A stretch of 64,000 nt of DNA from NCBI RefSeq assembly GCF_900156165.1, contig NZ_FTMY01000004.1:124001-188000 (forward strand). The letters are read 5' to 3'. This document shows positions 50,037 to 58,822 of this stretch, one piece after another. Below the pieces are notes generated by a model that worked only from the letters and a program-made list of their open reading frames with translations, searched no databases and was not told the origin of the DNA. The stretch's first letter is position 1; each line of letters begins with the position of its first letter. The stretch is from Pseudacidovorax sp. RU35E (GTDB lineage: Bacteria > Pseudomonadota > Gammaproteobacteria > Burkholderiales > Burkholderiaceae_C). A program made the position numbers and the translations under genes.

Positions 50037-52136
50037 GTGAGCGACGCCATCGCCAGACTCCTGTCGCCGCGCAGCGTGGCCGTGATCGGCGCCTCGGCCG
50101 ATCCGAAGAAGACCTCGGGCCGGCCCGTGGCCTACCTGCGCAAGCACGGCTATGCCGGGCGCATCCTGCCGGTCAACCCCAAGGTGGCGCAGATCGACGA
50201 CCTGGTCTGCTACCCCGACATCGCCTCGCTGCCCGAGGTGCCCGAAGTGGCCGTGGTGCTGCTGGGCGCCGAGCGCGCCCACCTGGCCGTGAAGGAACTG
50301 GCCGAGCGTGGCTGCGCCGCCGCCATCGTGCTGGCCAGCGGCTACACCGAGACGGGCGAGGAGGGCGCGCGCCGCCAGCAGCAGCTGGTGGAGGCCGCGG
50401 GTTCCATGCGCATCCTGGGCCCCAACACCATCGGCCTGGTCAACCTCACCGACGGCATCGTGCTCTCGCCCTCGGGTGCGCTGGAGATGGACCACTTCCC
50501 GGTCGGCGGCATCGGCGTCGTGTCGCAGAGCGGCGGCATCCTGGGCTCGCTGCTGTCGCGCGCGGCGGCGCGGGGCATCGGACTGTCGAAGCTCATCGCC
50601 ACCAGCAACGAAGTGGACCTGGAGCTGGCCGACTTCATCGAGCACCTGGCCGACGACCCGGCCACCCGCGTCATCGCGCTCTATGTGGAAGCGGTGCGCA
50701 ACCCGGCGCGCTTCCGTGCCGCCTGCCTGAAGGCGGCGCGCGCCGGCAAGCCGGTGGTGGCCTTCAAGATCGGCCGCTCCGAGGCCGGCGCGCAGGCTGC
50801 CGTCTCGCACACCGGCGCCATGGCCGGGGCCGATCGCATGTACGACGCGCTCTTCCGCCAGGTGGGCGTGATCCGTGCGCAGCACTTCTCGGACCTGCTG
50901 GACATTCCGGCGGCGCTGGCCACCGGCCGACGGCTGCGCGGCCGGCGCGTGGCCGTCCTCACCTCCACCGGGGGCGCGGGCACGCTGGTGTCGGACGACC
51001 TGGGCGTGGCCGGCTTCGAGACGCCCGCGCCCGACACCGCCACGGCCCAGGCGCTGCGCGCCCTGCAGACCGGCAGCGAGGCCGTGCTGGACCGCAATCC
51101 CATCGACGTGACGCTGGCTGGCCTGCGGCCCGACCTGCTGCGCGGTGCCATCCGCGCGCTGCTGGCCAGCCCGAGCTACGACGCGCTGGTGATCATCGTG
51201 GGCAGCTCCAGCCTGGCCATGCCCGAGCTGCTGGCCGGCGCGATCCAGGACTGCCTGCCCGATTTCGACAAGCCGGTGATGGGCTATGTGAGCCCGCATG
51301 CGCCGGAGATCGGCGCGCTCCTGACGCACCGTGGCGTGCCGGCCTTTGCGGCGGCCGAAAGCTGCACGGCGGCGCTGGCCGGCATGCTGCGTGTCGCGGG
51401 CTTCGAGGCCCCGGCCGAGGAGGCCGCTGCGCTGCCGGCCATCGACACGGGCGAGCTGCCCCACGGCTCGCTGGACGAGGCCGAGGCCAAGGCTGTCTTC
51501 GCCCGCTTCGGCGTGCCCTGCGCGGCCGAGCGCGTGGTGCGCAATGCCGCAGAGGCCGAGGCCGCCGCGCGTGAACTGGGCGGGCGCGTGGTGCTCAAGA
51601 TCCTGTCCTCGCAGATCACGCACAAGAGCGACGTCGGTGGCGTGGCGGTCGGCCTGGACGCGCAGACCATCGGGCCACGCCTGGCGCAGATGGCCGCGGA
51701 CGTCGAGGCCCGCGCGGGCGTGCTGCCGCAGCGCTTCCTGGTGCAGCAGATGGTCGCGGGCGGCACCGAGCTGATCCTGGGCCTGCACCGCGACGCGCTG
51801 GGCACGGCCGTGCTGCTGGGCATGGGCGGCGTCACGGCCGAGCTGTTCCAGGACACGACGCTGCGCCTGCTGCCCGAGCAGCACGGCCGGCTCCTGCCGC
51901 TCGGCCGCGCCGACGCGCTGGCCATGGCCCGGTCGCTCAAGACCTGGCCGCTGCTGGACGGCTTCCGCGGTCGGCCCAAGGCCGACGTGGCCGCGCTGGT
52001 GGAGGCCATCGTGGCCTTCTCCGCGATGGCTGCGCAGCTGGGCGAGCGCATCGTCGAGGCCGAGATCAACCCGGTCTTCGTGCTGCCCGAGGGCCAGGGC
52101 GTGCGCGCGGCGGACGGCGTGCTGGTCCTGGCCTGA
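50037..52136 (+). CDS. NDP-forming acyl-CoA synthetase (CoA-binding plus ATP-grasp fusion)
   Basis: A 699-residue fused acyl-CoA synthetase of the succinyl-CoA-synthetase-like ADP-forming type. Order: CoA-binding domain (SPRSVAVIGASADPKKTSGR, AYLRKHGYAGRILPVNP), ligase domain with GVVSQSGGILGSLL and the phospho-His258 in VSHTGAMAGADRMYDALF, then an ATP-grasp domain from about residue 475 (ARELGGRVVLKILS, HKSDVGGVAVGL, AEINPVFVLPEG). It activates a free acid with ATP and CoA. GTG start, four bases after the hydratase stop. Substrate could be an aromatic or hydroxy acid. Confidence 0.9.
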   Translation: MSDAIARLLSPRSVAVIGASADPKKTSGRPVAYLRKHGYAGRILPVNPKVAQIDDLVCYPDIASLPEVPEVAVVLLGAERAHLAVKELAERGCAAAIVLASGYTETGEEGARRQQQLVEAAGSMRILGPNTIGLVNLTDGIVLSPSGALEMDHFPVGGIGVVSQSGGILGSLLSRAAARGIGLSKLIATSNEVDLELADFIEHLADDPATRVIALYVEAVRNPARFRAACLKAARAGKPVVAFKIGRSEAGAQAAVSHTGAMAGADRMYDALFRQVGVIRAQHFSDLLDIPAALATGRRLRGRRVAVLTSTGGAGTLVSDDLGVAGFETPAPDTATAQALRALQTGSEAVLDRNPIDVTLAGLRPDLLRGAIRALLASPSYDALVIIVGSSSLAMPELLAGAIQDCLPDFDKPVMGYVSPHAPEIGALLTHRGVPAFAAAESCTAALAGMLRVAGFEAPAEEAAALPAIDTGELPHGSLDEAEAKAVFARFGVPCAAERVVRNAAEAEAAARELGGRVVLKILSSQITHKSDVGGVAVGLDAQTIGPRLAQMAADVEARAGVLPQRFLVQQMVAGGTELILGLHRDALGTAVLLGMGGVTAELFQDTTLRLLPEQHGRLLPLGRADALAMARSLKTWPLLDGFRGRPKADVAALVEAIVAFSAMAAQLGERIVEAEINPVFVLPEGQGVRAADGVLVLA

Positions 52137-52151
52137 AGGCACACTGCGCGG

Positions 52152-53045
52152 ATGACGCCAGACATTGCACCGTTGCCCACAGACTTCGCCTCATGCGCAC
52201 CGCGCGCCAGTAGGCTCGACGCCCTGGCGCGGCAGCTGGGCACCGGCCCCAGCGGCAGCTGCGTGCGTTGGCGCGGTTGGGGAACCCACCACACGGGGCG
52301 TGCCCCGCTCGTGCTGTTGCATGGCGGTCATGGCAACTGGTTGCACTGGGTCCGCAACATCGAGGCGCTGGCCGCGGACCGCCCCGTGTGGGTGCCCGAC
52401 ATGCCGGGCTACGGCGATTCCGACGCGCTCGGCGAAGGCGGCTTCGACACCTTGGTCGAGCGGCTGACGGCCGGCATCGCGCACCTGCCGGGCGCCCAAA
52501 GCCAAGGCATCGACCTGGCCGGCTTTTCCTTCGGCGGACTGGTCGCGGCGCATCTGGCCGCGCGGGCGGCCCTGGCAACGGATGAGACGGTCGCGCGCAT
52601 CCATCACCTGCTGCTGCTCGGCCCCGCCGGCCATGGCGGCGCCCGCCGCCCGCGCGGCGCCCTGCAGGACTGGCATGCCGCCGCCCAGGCGCAGGACCAT
52701 GCGGCGCTCGCGGCCATCATGCGCCACAACCTGCTCATGCACATGCTGCACGACGAGGCCGCCCTCGACGACGAGGCGCTGGCCATACACACCCGCGCCT
52801 GCCAGGCCACCCGCTTTCGCAGCAAACGGCTGTCGCGCGCCGGCGGCCTGCAGTCGCTGCTGGCGGCCCACGCCGGTCCGGTCGCGGCCGTGTGGGGCGC
52901 CCATGACGTGACGGCCGACCCGGCCCAGGCCGCGGCGCTCGTCGGCTGCCCGGCGCAAGTCATTCCCGGTGCCGGGCACTGGGTGCAGTACGAGGCCGCA
53001 GCGCAGGTCGATGCCTGGCTGCGCGATGCGCTCGCAGGCGACTGA
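52152..53045 (+). CDS. Alpha/beta-fold hydrolase
   Basis: A 297-residue alpha/beta hydrolase. It has the oxyanion HGGHGNWLHW, PVWVPDMPGYGDSD, nucleophile Ser126 in LAGFSFGGLVAAHL, the late Asp in GAHDVTADPAQ and the catalytic His in IPGAGHWVQYEA. The set is that of a cytoplasmic esterase or C-C bond hydrolase (MhpC-like). It closes the IclR-controlled operon, ending just before a convergent TetR gene; its role may also connect to the meta-cleavage-type cluster on the far side of that gene. Confidence 0.85.
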   Translation: MTPDIAPLPTDFASCAPRASRLDALARQLGTGPSGSCVRWRGWGTHHTGRAPLVLLHGGHGNWLHWVRNIEALAADRPVWVPDMPGYGDSDALGEGGFDTLVERLTAGIAHLPGAQSQGIDLAGFSFGGLVAAHLAARAALATDETVARIHHLLLLGPAGHGGARRPRGALQDWHAAAQAQDHAALAAIMRHNLLMHMLHDEAALDDEALAIHTRACQATRFRSKRLSRAGGLQSLLAAHAGPVAAVWGAHDVTADPAQAAALVGCPAQVIPGAGHWVQYEAAAQVDAWLRDALAGD

Positions 53046-53051
53046 GTTGAA

Positions 53052-53714
53052 CTACCCGGCGGATGCGGACGCGCCGCCAGCGGCCCGGTCCAGGTCCACG
53101 GACAGCACGTCGGCCGCCAGATGCTCCAGCTGCTTCATCGTCCAGTCCATCACCTGCCGTTCGCTGAGCGTGCGCTCGGACAGCCAGGCCAGCACCAGCT
53201 GGTCGTGAAAGCCGATCCAGGCGCGCAGGCAGACCCGCATCGCGGGCGTGGGCGCCTGCAGCCCCAGGGCCTCGCAGACCCGGTCGATGGCCTCCTGCCG
53301 GGAGGCTTCCCAGATCGCGGCCACTTTGGCATGCGTGGCGACGTTGTGCGAGCGGGCGCGGAAGAGGGCGTCGCCCTCGCGCTGCTTGACCGAGCGCAGG
53401 TGCGCGCGCAGAAAGGCCGCCACCTGGTCGCGCGCGGTCTTGCCGCGGAATGACGCGAGCTGCACCTCGTTCATGCGCTGCGCCGCCATGCGGCTGACCT
53501 CGGCGTAGAGGTCCTCCATCGCGCCGAAGTGATGGAAGAGCAGGCCGTGCGCCACGCCGGCCTCGCGCACGATTTCTGCTGCCGACACGTCTAGGAAACC
53601 GCGACTCGCGAAGAGCCGCTCGGCCGCTTCGAGGATGCGCTGCTTGCCCGTGGGTGCCTTCTCGGCGGGGGCCTCCTTCTTGCGGCGTTGGGGCTGGCTG
53701 GCGGTATCTGTCAT
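53052..53714 (-). CDS. TetR-family transcriptional regulator
   Basis: A TetR repressor of 220 residues from the chosen Met. The DNA-binding part is KQRILEAAERLFASRGFLDV, SAAEIVREAGVAHGLLFHHF. The N-terminal 20 residues are basic and disordered-looking. GGAATGC is upstream of the Met given; another Met three codons earlier has no ribosome site. Divergent from the FAD monooxygenase operon with a palindrome between, so it most likely represses aromatic degradation until an inducer binds. Confidence 0.88.
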   Translation of the reverse strand: MTDTASQPQRRKKEAPAEKAPTGKQRILEAAERLFASRGFLDVSAAEIVREAGVAHGLLFHHFGAMEDLYAEVSRMAAQRMNEVQLASFRGKTARDQVAAFLRAHLRSVKQREGDALFRARSHNVATHAKVAAIWEASRQEAIDRVCEALGLQAPTPAMRVCLRAWIGFHDQLVLAWLSERTLSERQVMDWTMKQLEHLAADVLSVDLDRAAGGASASAG

Positions 53715-53801
53715 GCATTCCATGATAGGTCTGGGTCGGCGCGGCGGCCTTCGCGGCTTCAGGGAAAACGAGCAATGGCGGCGGCGTTCACCCGATTAAG
53801 C

Positions 53802-53814
53802 TGACTGACAGTCA
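53802..53814. promoter_or_regulatory. TGACTG-A-CAGTCA palindrome, candidate TetR operator
   Basis: A perfect 13-base inverted repeat with a single central base, 23 bases before the monooxygenase ATG. It is followed by ATCAGT, which extends partial symmetry. It lies in the divergent TetR/monooxygenase promoter and would block rightward transcription when occupied. Confidence 0.65.
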
Positions 53815-53837
53815 ATCAGTAATCGAGCGAATTCGCC

Positions 53838-55592
53838 ATGTCGAGCATCAAGCTTTCTGCGGACGACCAAGTCCTGCGCCCTGACGTCCTCATCGTGGGC
53901 GGAGGGCCTTGCGGGCTGGCGGCCGCCATCGCCCTGGGGCGCTGCGGCGTGCGCACACTGCTGGTCGAGCGCCATGCCTCCACCAGCTTCCATCCCCGGG
54001 GCCATGTGGTGAGCGCCCGGACGATGGAGATCCTTCGGACCTGGGGCCTGGACGACGCGGTGCGCGCGCGCGGCATTCCGCAGGACCGAAATCGGGGCGT
54101 GGTCTTCGTGCGCTCGGTAGCGGGCGAGACCATCGGCGAGATCGACACCTATGCGGACCGCCAGCGCAATCGCCTGGCGGAAACGCATGGGCCCAGCGCC
54201 AAGACCTCGTGTCCGCAGGACGTGCTGGAGCCTGTGCTGCGGCGCGCGGCGGAGTCGCAGACCAGCGTCGATGTGCGCTTCGGCACGCAGGTCCAGGACC
54301 TGACGCAGGACGACGACGGCGTGTGCGCGCGGATCGTGGGCGCCGACGGTGTCGCGCGCGCCGTCCGGGCCCGCTATGCGATCGCCGCCGATGGCGCGCG
54401 CGGCACCCTGCGCGAGGCATTGGGCATTGCGCTCGATGGCGACGAAGCGCTGGGCCAGCAGATCGGCGTCTATTTCGAGGCCGACCTGTGGCCCTGGGTC
54501 GCGAAGCGTCCGCATCTGCTCTGGTGGATCTACAACGCCGAGACCGTGGGCGTGCTGATCGCGCTGGATGGCCGCCATCGCTGGACCTACAACTTCGGCT
54601 ACGACGCGGCCCGCGACGCACCGGAGCGTTTCACGCCGCAGCGCTGCGCCGCCATCGTGCGCGCGGCCATCGGCGTGCCGGACCTGCCATTGCAGGTGCG
54701 CGATGTGCGCGCCTGGCGCATGCAGGCGCGCATCGCCCGGCGGCTGCGCAGCGGCCGCGTGTTCCTGGCCGGCGACGCGGCGCATCCGCTGCCGCCCACT
54801 GGCGGTCAGGGCATGAACACGGCCGTGGGCGACGTCCACAACCTGTGCTGGAAGCTGGCGCTCGTGCTGCGCGGCCAGGCCGACGCGTCGATCCTGGATT
54901 CCTACGAAGCCGAGCGCCTGCCGGTGATCCGCTTCAACGTCGAACAGAGCGTGCGGAACGCGCGGCGCATGGAGAGCGCCGGGCTGGGCGGGATCATGAA
55001 GACCCACGAAGACTTCCGCGAAGAGGACATCGCCCGCATGCGCGAGGCCATCCCCGGCCAGCGCGCGCACTTCGACTACCACGGCCAGACCTTCGGCTAT
55101 GCCTACCGCTCCGACCTCGTCCTGGGCACCGACGAGACGGTGAGCGCCCCCGAGGTCGACACCTATGTGGCATCGGCCGCGCCGGGCCGGCGCGCACCGC
55201 ATTGCTGGCTCCGCCGCGCCGAAGGGGGCGCCACCGTCTCGACCGTCGAGTTGTTCAAGGACCGGTGCTTCACGCTGCTGGCCGGCCGCGAGGGGCAGGC
55301 CTGGACCGCGGCATTCCTGAAGGCTGCAGTGCCGGCGGGCCTGGTCGCCCATTCCTTCGTGGTCGGGCCGCAGGGCGACCTCATCGACCACGGCGGCGCG
55401 TTCCACGACCTCTACGGCATCGGTGCCGAGGGGGCGGTCCTGGTGCGCCCGGACGGCCATGTCGCGTGGCGCAGCGAGGGCGCGGGCGACGACGCAGAGA
55501 AGACCATGCGGCAGGCCATCGCCGCGCTCACCGGCCGGCCAGCAGGCGTGCGCACCGAGCCGATCCAACCGCTTCAGAAGGACCCGGCATGA
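53838..55592 (+). CDS. FAD-dependent aromatic hydroxylase (phenol monooxygenase/PheA-TfdB type)
   Basis: A 584-residue group A flavoprotein monooxygenase that would hydroxylate a phenolic ring with NAD(P)H and O2. FAD-binding VLIVGGGPCGLAAAIALGRC is near the N-terminus, the middle has YAIAADGARGTLREALGI (DG motif), and GDAAHPLPPTGGQGMNTAVG with DVHNLCWKLALVLRG is near residue 310. The C-terminal thioredoxin-like domain (residues about 450-584) ends DGHVAWRSEG, as in TfdB/MhpA relatives. First gene of an operon with a VOC dioxygenase-like protein, an importer and an FAH-family enzyme, pointing to hydroxylation before ring cleavage. Confidence 0.9.
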   Translation: MSSIKLSADDQVLRPDVLIVGGGPCGLAAAIALGRCGVRTLLVERHASTSFHPRGHVVSARTMEILRTWGLDDAVRARGIPQDRNRGVVFVRSVAGETIGEIDTYADRQRNRLAETHGPSAKTSCPQDVLEPVLRRAAESQTSVDVRFGTQVQDLTQDDDGVCARIVGADGVARAVRARYAIAADGARGTLREALGIALDGDEALGQQIGVYFEADLWPWVAKRPHLLWWIYNAETVGVLIALDGRHRWTYNFGYDAARDAPERFTPQRCAAIVRAAIGVPDLPLQVRDVRAWRMQARIARRLRSGRVFLAGDAAHPLPPTGGQGMNTAVGDVHNLCWKLALVLRGQADASILDSYEAERLPVIRFNVEQSVRNARRMESAGLGGIMKTHEDFREEDIARMREAIPGQRAHFDYHGQTFGYAYRSDLVLGTDETVSAPEVDTYVASAAPGRRAPHCWLRRAEGGATVSTVELFKDRCFTLLAGREGQAWTAAFLKAAVPAGLVAHSFVVGPQGDLIDHGGAFHDLYGIGAEGAVLVRPDGHVAWRSEGAGDDAEKTMRQAIAALTGRPAGVRTEPIQPLQKDPA

Positions 55593-56161
55593 ACACCACG
55601 ACCCCGACCACCACCACTGCCGACGCGCCCGTCGTCCGGCCCCGGCGTCTCGCCCACATCGCCCTGCGCACCAACCGGCTCGACGATCTCGTGGCCTGGT
55701 ACTGCACGGTGCTGGGGGCCCATGTGGCCCATGCCTCGTCCAAGGTCGCCTTCCTGACCTACGACGACGAGCACCACCGGCTCGCGCTGATCGCGCTGGA
55801 GGACTACCAGCCGCGCGACGACGCCTTCCGCGTGGGCCACTACCACACGGCCTTCGCCTATGACTCGCTGGCCGAGCTGCTGGGCACCTACCAGCGCCTG
55901 CGCGCGCTGGACATCCTGCCCTACCGCGCGATCAATCACGGACCCACTGTGTCCTTCTACTACGCCGATCCGGAAGGCAACCCGATCGAGCTGCAGGTCG
56001 ACAGCTTTCCCGATGCGGAGGCCACCAACGCCTGGATGCGCAGCGAGGCCTTTCGCCGAAACCCGATCGGCATCGACTTCGACCCCGACGACATGGTGCG
56101 CCGGCTGGCTGCCGGCGTGCCGGAGGCCGAGCTTCTGCGTCGCCCCGATTCGCTCGATTGA
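55589..56161 (+). CDS. VOC-family protein, extradiol dioxygenase-like
   Basis: A 190-residue vicinal-oxygen-chelate protein. The metal ligands expected of extradiol dioxygenases are visible: His in RLAHIALRTN, His in VGHYHTAFAYDS and Glu in GNPIELQVDSF, with Tyr in FYYADPEG. It is a short one-domain form. With the upstream hydroxylase it would cleave the catechol-type product. A glyoxalase-like lyase is the alternative. Four-base overlap with the monooxygenase gene shows translational coupling. Confidence 0.85.
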   Translation: MNTTTPTTTTADAPVVRPRRLAHIALRTNRLDDLVAWYCTVLGAHVAHASSKVAFLTYDDEHHRLALIALEDYQPRDDAFRVGHYHTAFAYDSLAELLGTYQRLRALDILPYRAINHGPTVSFYYADPEGNPIELQVDSFPDAEATNAWMRSEAFRRNPIGIDFDPDDMVRRLAAGVPEAELLRRPDSLD

Positions 56162-56189
56162 CACCCCTCAACAGAAGAAGGAGACACGC

Positions 56190-57194
56190 ATGCTCAACCC
56201 ACTCGCCCGGCGCCTCGCGATCGGTGCCCTCCTGGCCGCGGCATCGCTGGCCGCATCGGCCCAGGGCGCCAAGGCCAGGCTGGTGCTGCCGGCGCTGTCC
56301 GTCCTGTTCGCGCCGGTGTACATCGCCGAGGACGCGGGCTACTTCAAGGAAGCCGGCCTCGACGTGGACGTCAGCCAGCTGGCCGGCCCGGCCGCGCTCA
56401 ATGCCCTCATCGGCGGCAGCGCCGACTTCACCACCATCGCCGGCCTGCTGCAGTTGCGCGCGGCGCAGCGGGGCCAGAAGACGCTGGCCATCGCCGGGCT
56501 GCAGGAGAACGCGACGACCGAGGTGGTCCTGTCCGCCGAGGCGGCCCAGCGACTGTCCGCTGCCCGCTCGCCCGTGGAGCGGGCGCGCGCGCTCAAAGGG
56601 CTCACGCTGGCCGTGGATGCCGCCAACGGACTGCCCCATGCCTTCCTGCGCTACGTGGCGCGCCAGGCCGGCATCGACGCGGACCGCGACATCCGCCTGG
56701 TCTTCATCGCGCCGCCGGGCATGGATGCGGCGCTGCAGAAGAAGGAAGTGGACGGCTTCGTCTTTTCGAGTCCCTTCACGCTCGAAGCCGTACGCCGCGG
56801 CGCGCAGCTGTGGATCAGCGGCCCGCGCGGTGACTTCGCGGACCTGAACCCGACGACCTACAACGTGCTGGTCGCGCGCGACGGCCACTGCACCAGCGCA
56901 GCGGACACGTGCAGGAAGATGGTCGCCGCGCTGGACCGCAGCCTGGCGCTGATCGGCACCGAGCCGCAGAAGGCCCTGGCCCTGCTCGGCAGGCGTTTCG
57001 ACAAGATGGATCCCGAGCTGCTGAAGCAGGCCTTCGAAAGCTTCCAGCGCAATACGCCGGCGCGCGCCATGCCCATGGGCAAGGCCTTCGCCCACACGGT
57101 GGAGACCATGTTCGGTCCGCAGGACGACAAGGCGGCGCTGTCCGCGCTCGCCCGGACGATCTACACCGATGACTTCGTGGGCGGTGCCCGTTGA
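56190..57194 (+). CDS. ABC transporter substrate-binding protein, NitT/TauT (NMT1) type
   Basis: A 334-residue periplasmic receptor with a Sec signal (ARRLAIGALLAAASLAASAQ). The family core reads LFAPVYIAEDAGYFKEAGLD, ALIGGSADFTTIAGLLQLRA, GLTLAVDAANGLPHAFLRYV and QKKEVDGFVFSSPFTLEAV. AAGGAGACACGC is a strong ribosome site. Together with two permeases and one ATPase downstream it forms an importer, probably for the aromatic compound that the neighbouring enzymes degrade, not for nitrate or sulfonate. Confidence 0.88.
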   Translation: MLNPLARRLAIGALLAAASLAASAQGAKARLVLPALSVLFAPVYIAEDAGYFKEAGLDVDVSQLAGPAALNALIGGSADFTTIAGLLQLRAAQRGQKTLAIAGLQENATTEVVLSAEAAQRLSAARSPVERARALKGLTLAVDAANGLPHAFLRYVARQAGIDADRDIRLVFIAPPGMDAALQKKEVDGFVFSSPFTLEAVRRGAQLWISGPRGDFADLNPTTYNVLVARDGHCTSAADTCRKMVAALDRSLALIGTEPQKALALLGRRFDKMDPELLKQAFESFQRNTPARAMPMGKAFAHTVETMFGPQDDKAALSALARTIYTDDFVGGAR

Positions 57195-57988
57195 GCCAGC
57201 CCATGCGTTCCGCCACGCATCGTCCGTGGCTCGACCGGCTGGTGCTGGGCGTGGTGGTGCTGGCGGCGTGGGAGGCGGTGTCCCGCCTGCTGGGCGCCTA
57301 CTGGATCAGTTCGCCGCTGCTGGTCGTGAGCCGGCTCGGGGCGATGGCCGCGAATGGCGACCTCTGGTTCCACGGTCGCTTCACGCTGGGCGAGGCGCTG
57401 GGCGGCTTCCTGCTGGGTGCCGTGCCGGGTTGCGCACTGGCCCTGGCGCTGCGCCGCCATCCATGGACGCGCGAGGCGGTCCTTGCCCTCGCGGGCATCG
57501 GCTACGCCATTCCCAAGACGGCGATGGTGCCGCTGTTCATCCTGTGGATGGGCGTGGGGCCAGGGGCCAAGGTGGCACTGGTGGCCACGGCCATCTTCTT
57601 CATCGTGTTCTACAGCACCCTGGACGGCGTGCGCGCCGTCGATACCCGCCTGCTGGCGACGGTCCGTGTCTTCGGCGCGAGCGAATGGCAGCTGCTGCGG
57701 CATGTGGTGTGGCCGGCCGTGGTGCCCTACCTGTTCGGCGGGCTGCGCGTGGCCGTGCCCTATGCCATCGCCGGGGCCATCGTAGGCGAAATCATTTCGT
57801 CGAACCGCGGCATCGGCTACCTGGTGCAGTACGGCGCCTCGGACTTCGACACCACGCTGGTGTTCGTCGCCCTGGTCACCGTGATGGGCATCGTGCTCGG
57901 CCTGGGTGCGGTGCTGTCGATGCTCAACCGGCGGTGGCTGCGCTGGCAGGCCCCGCAGGCGCGCGCGCCGCGCCCCATCGGAGCCTGA
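57191..57988 (+). CDS. ABC transporter permease 1 of the aromatic cluster
   Basis: A 265-residue SsuC/TauC-type permease. It has a helix near LGVVVLAAWEAVSRLLGAYW, the GIGYAIPKTAMVPLFILWMG signature, and the EAA-type loop (VRVFGASEWQLLRHVVWPAV). It starts with TTG overlapping the receptor stop; a Met four codons in is an equal candidate. A second permease follows the ATPase gene; the two share the LGAYW and VFGA motifs and look like old paralogues. Confidence 0.86.
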   Translation: MSQPMRSATHRPWLDRLVLGVVVLAAWEAVSRLLGAYWISSPLLVVSRLGAMAANGDLWFHGRFTLGEALGGFLLGAVPGCALALALRRHPWTREAVLALAGIGYAIPKTAMVPLFILWMGVGPGAKVALVATAIFFIVFYSTLDGVRAVDTRLLATVRVFGASEWQLLRHVVWPAVVPYLFGGLRVAVPYAIAGAIVGEIISSNRGIGYLVQYGASDFDTTLVFVALVTVMGIVLGLGAVLSMLNRRWLRWQAPQARAPRPIGA

Positions 57989-57991
57989 GGC

Positions 57992-58822
57992 ATGAGACCC
58001 GAGACACCCGCGGTGGCCCAGTCCGCCGCACTGCTGCAACTGTCGCAACTCGGCGTCTGCTACGACGGTGGCACGGCCCAGGGGCAGCGCTGGATCCTGC
58101 GCGACGTGGACCTGACGGTGCACGAGGGCGAGTTCGTGACCATCATGGGCTCCTCGGGCGCCGGCAAGTCGACGCTGCTGAACGTGGTGGCCCAGACGCT
58201 GGCGCCGTCGGCTGGCCGCATCCTGTTCCGGGGGCGCCCGGTGGGTGGCGAGGGCATGCCGGCCCAGCCCGGCAGCAGCCGGCAGATCGGCTATGTGACG
58301 CAGGACGACAACCTGCTGCCCTGGCGCTCGGTGTGGGACAACGTGATGTTTCCGCTGGCGCTCGCCGGCAAGCCGTCGGCGGCGGACGTGGAGCGCGTGC
58401 AGCATCTGGTGGAGCAGGTGGGCCTGGCGCAGTGGACCGGGCACTACCCGCACCAGCTCTCCGGCGGCATGCGCAAGCGCGCCTCGCTGGCGCGCACCCT
58501 GGCCTACAACCCGCCGGTCGTGCTCATGGACGAGCCCTTCGGCGCCCTCGACGCCGAGACCCGCGCGCAGCTGCAGGCGGACCTGCTGGCGCTGTGGGCG
58601 GTGGAGCGCAAGACCATCCTCTTCGTCACGCACGACATCAACGAGGCCATCGCGCTGGGCGACCGGGTCGTGCTGCTGTCCGGCTCGCCGGGCCGCGTGG
58701 TGCTCGAGCGGCGCATCGACATCGCCCGCCCGCGCGATCCGGAATCGATCTTCAAGGCCCCCGGCTTCGGCGCGCACTACGACGCCATCCGCGGCTGTCT
58801 GCGCCACGGGGCCGCGCCATGA
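57992..58822 (+). CDS. ABC transporter ATP-binding protein of the aromatic cluster
   Basis: A 276-residue ABC ATPase. Walker A GSSGAGKST, Q-loop GYVTQDDNLLPWRS, signature LSGGMRKRASLARTL, Walker B VVLMDEPFGALDAET and LFVTHDINEAIALGD are intact. The signature reads LSGGM instead of LSGGQ, as in many nitrate/sulfonate-type ATPases. It lies between two permease genes, overlapping the second by four bases, so one ATPase dimer likely serves a permease heterodimer. Confidence 0.92.
   Translation: MRPETPAVAQSAALLQLSQLGVCYDGGTAQGQRWILRDVDLTVHEGEFVTIMGSSGAGKSTLLNVVAQTLAPSAGRILFRGRPVGGEGMPAQPGSSRQIGYVTQDDNLLPWRSVWDNVMFPLALAGKPSAADVERVQHLVEQVGLAQWTGHYPHQLSGGMRKRASLARTLAYNPPVVLMDEPFGALDAETRAQLQADLLALWAVERKTILFVTHDINEAIALGDRVVLLSGSPGRVVLERRIDIARPRDPESIFKAPGFGAHYDAIRGCLRHGAAP

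Noticed and set aside
49761-52142. A 793-codon leftward open frame opposite the acyl-CoA synthetase
   Set aside because: Typical GC-rich shadow with repetitive Gln/His/Arg/Gly composition; the plus-strand synthetase is complete and motif-rich.
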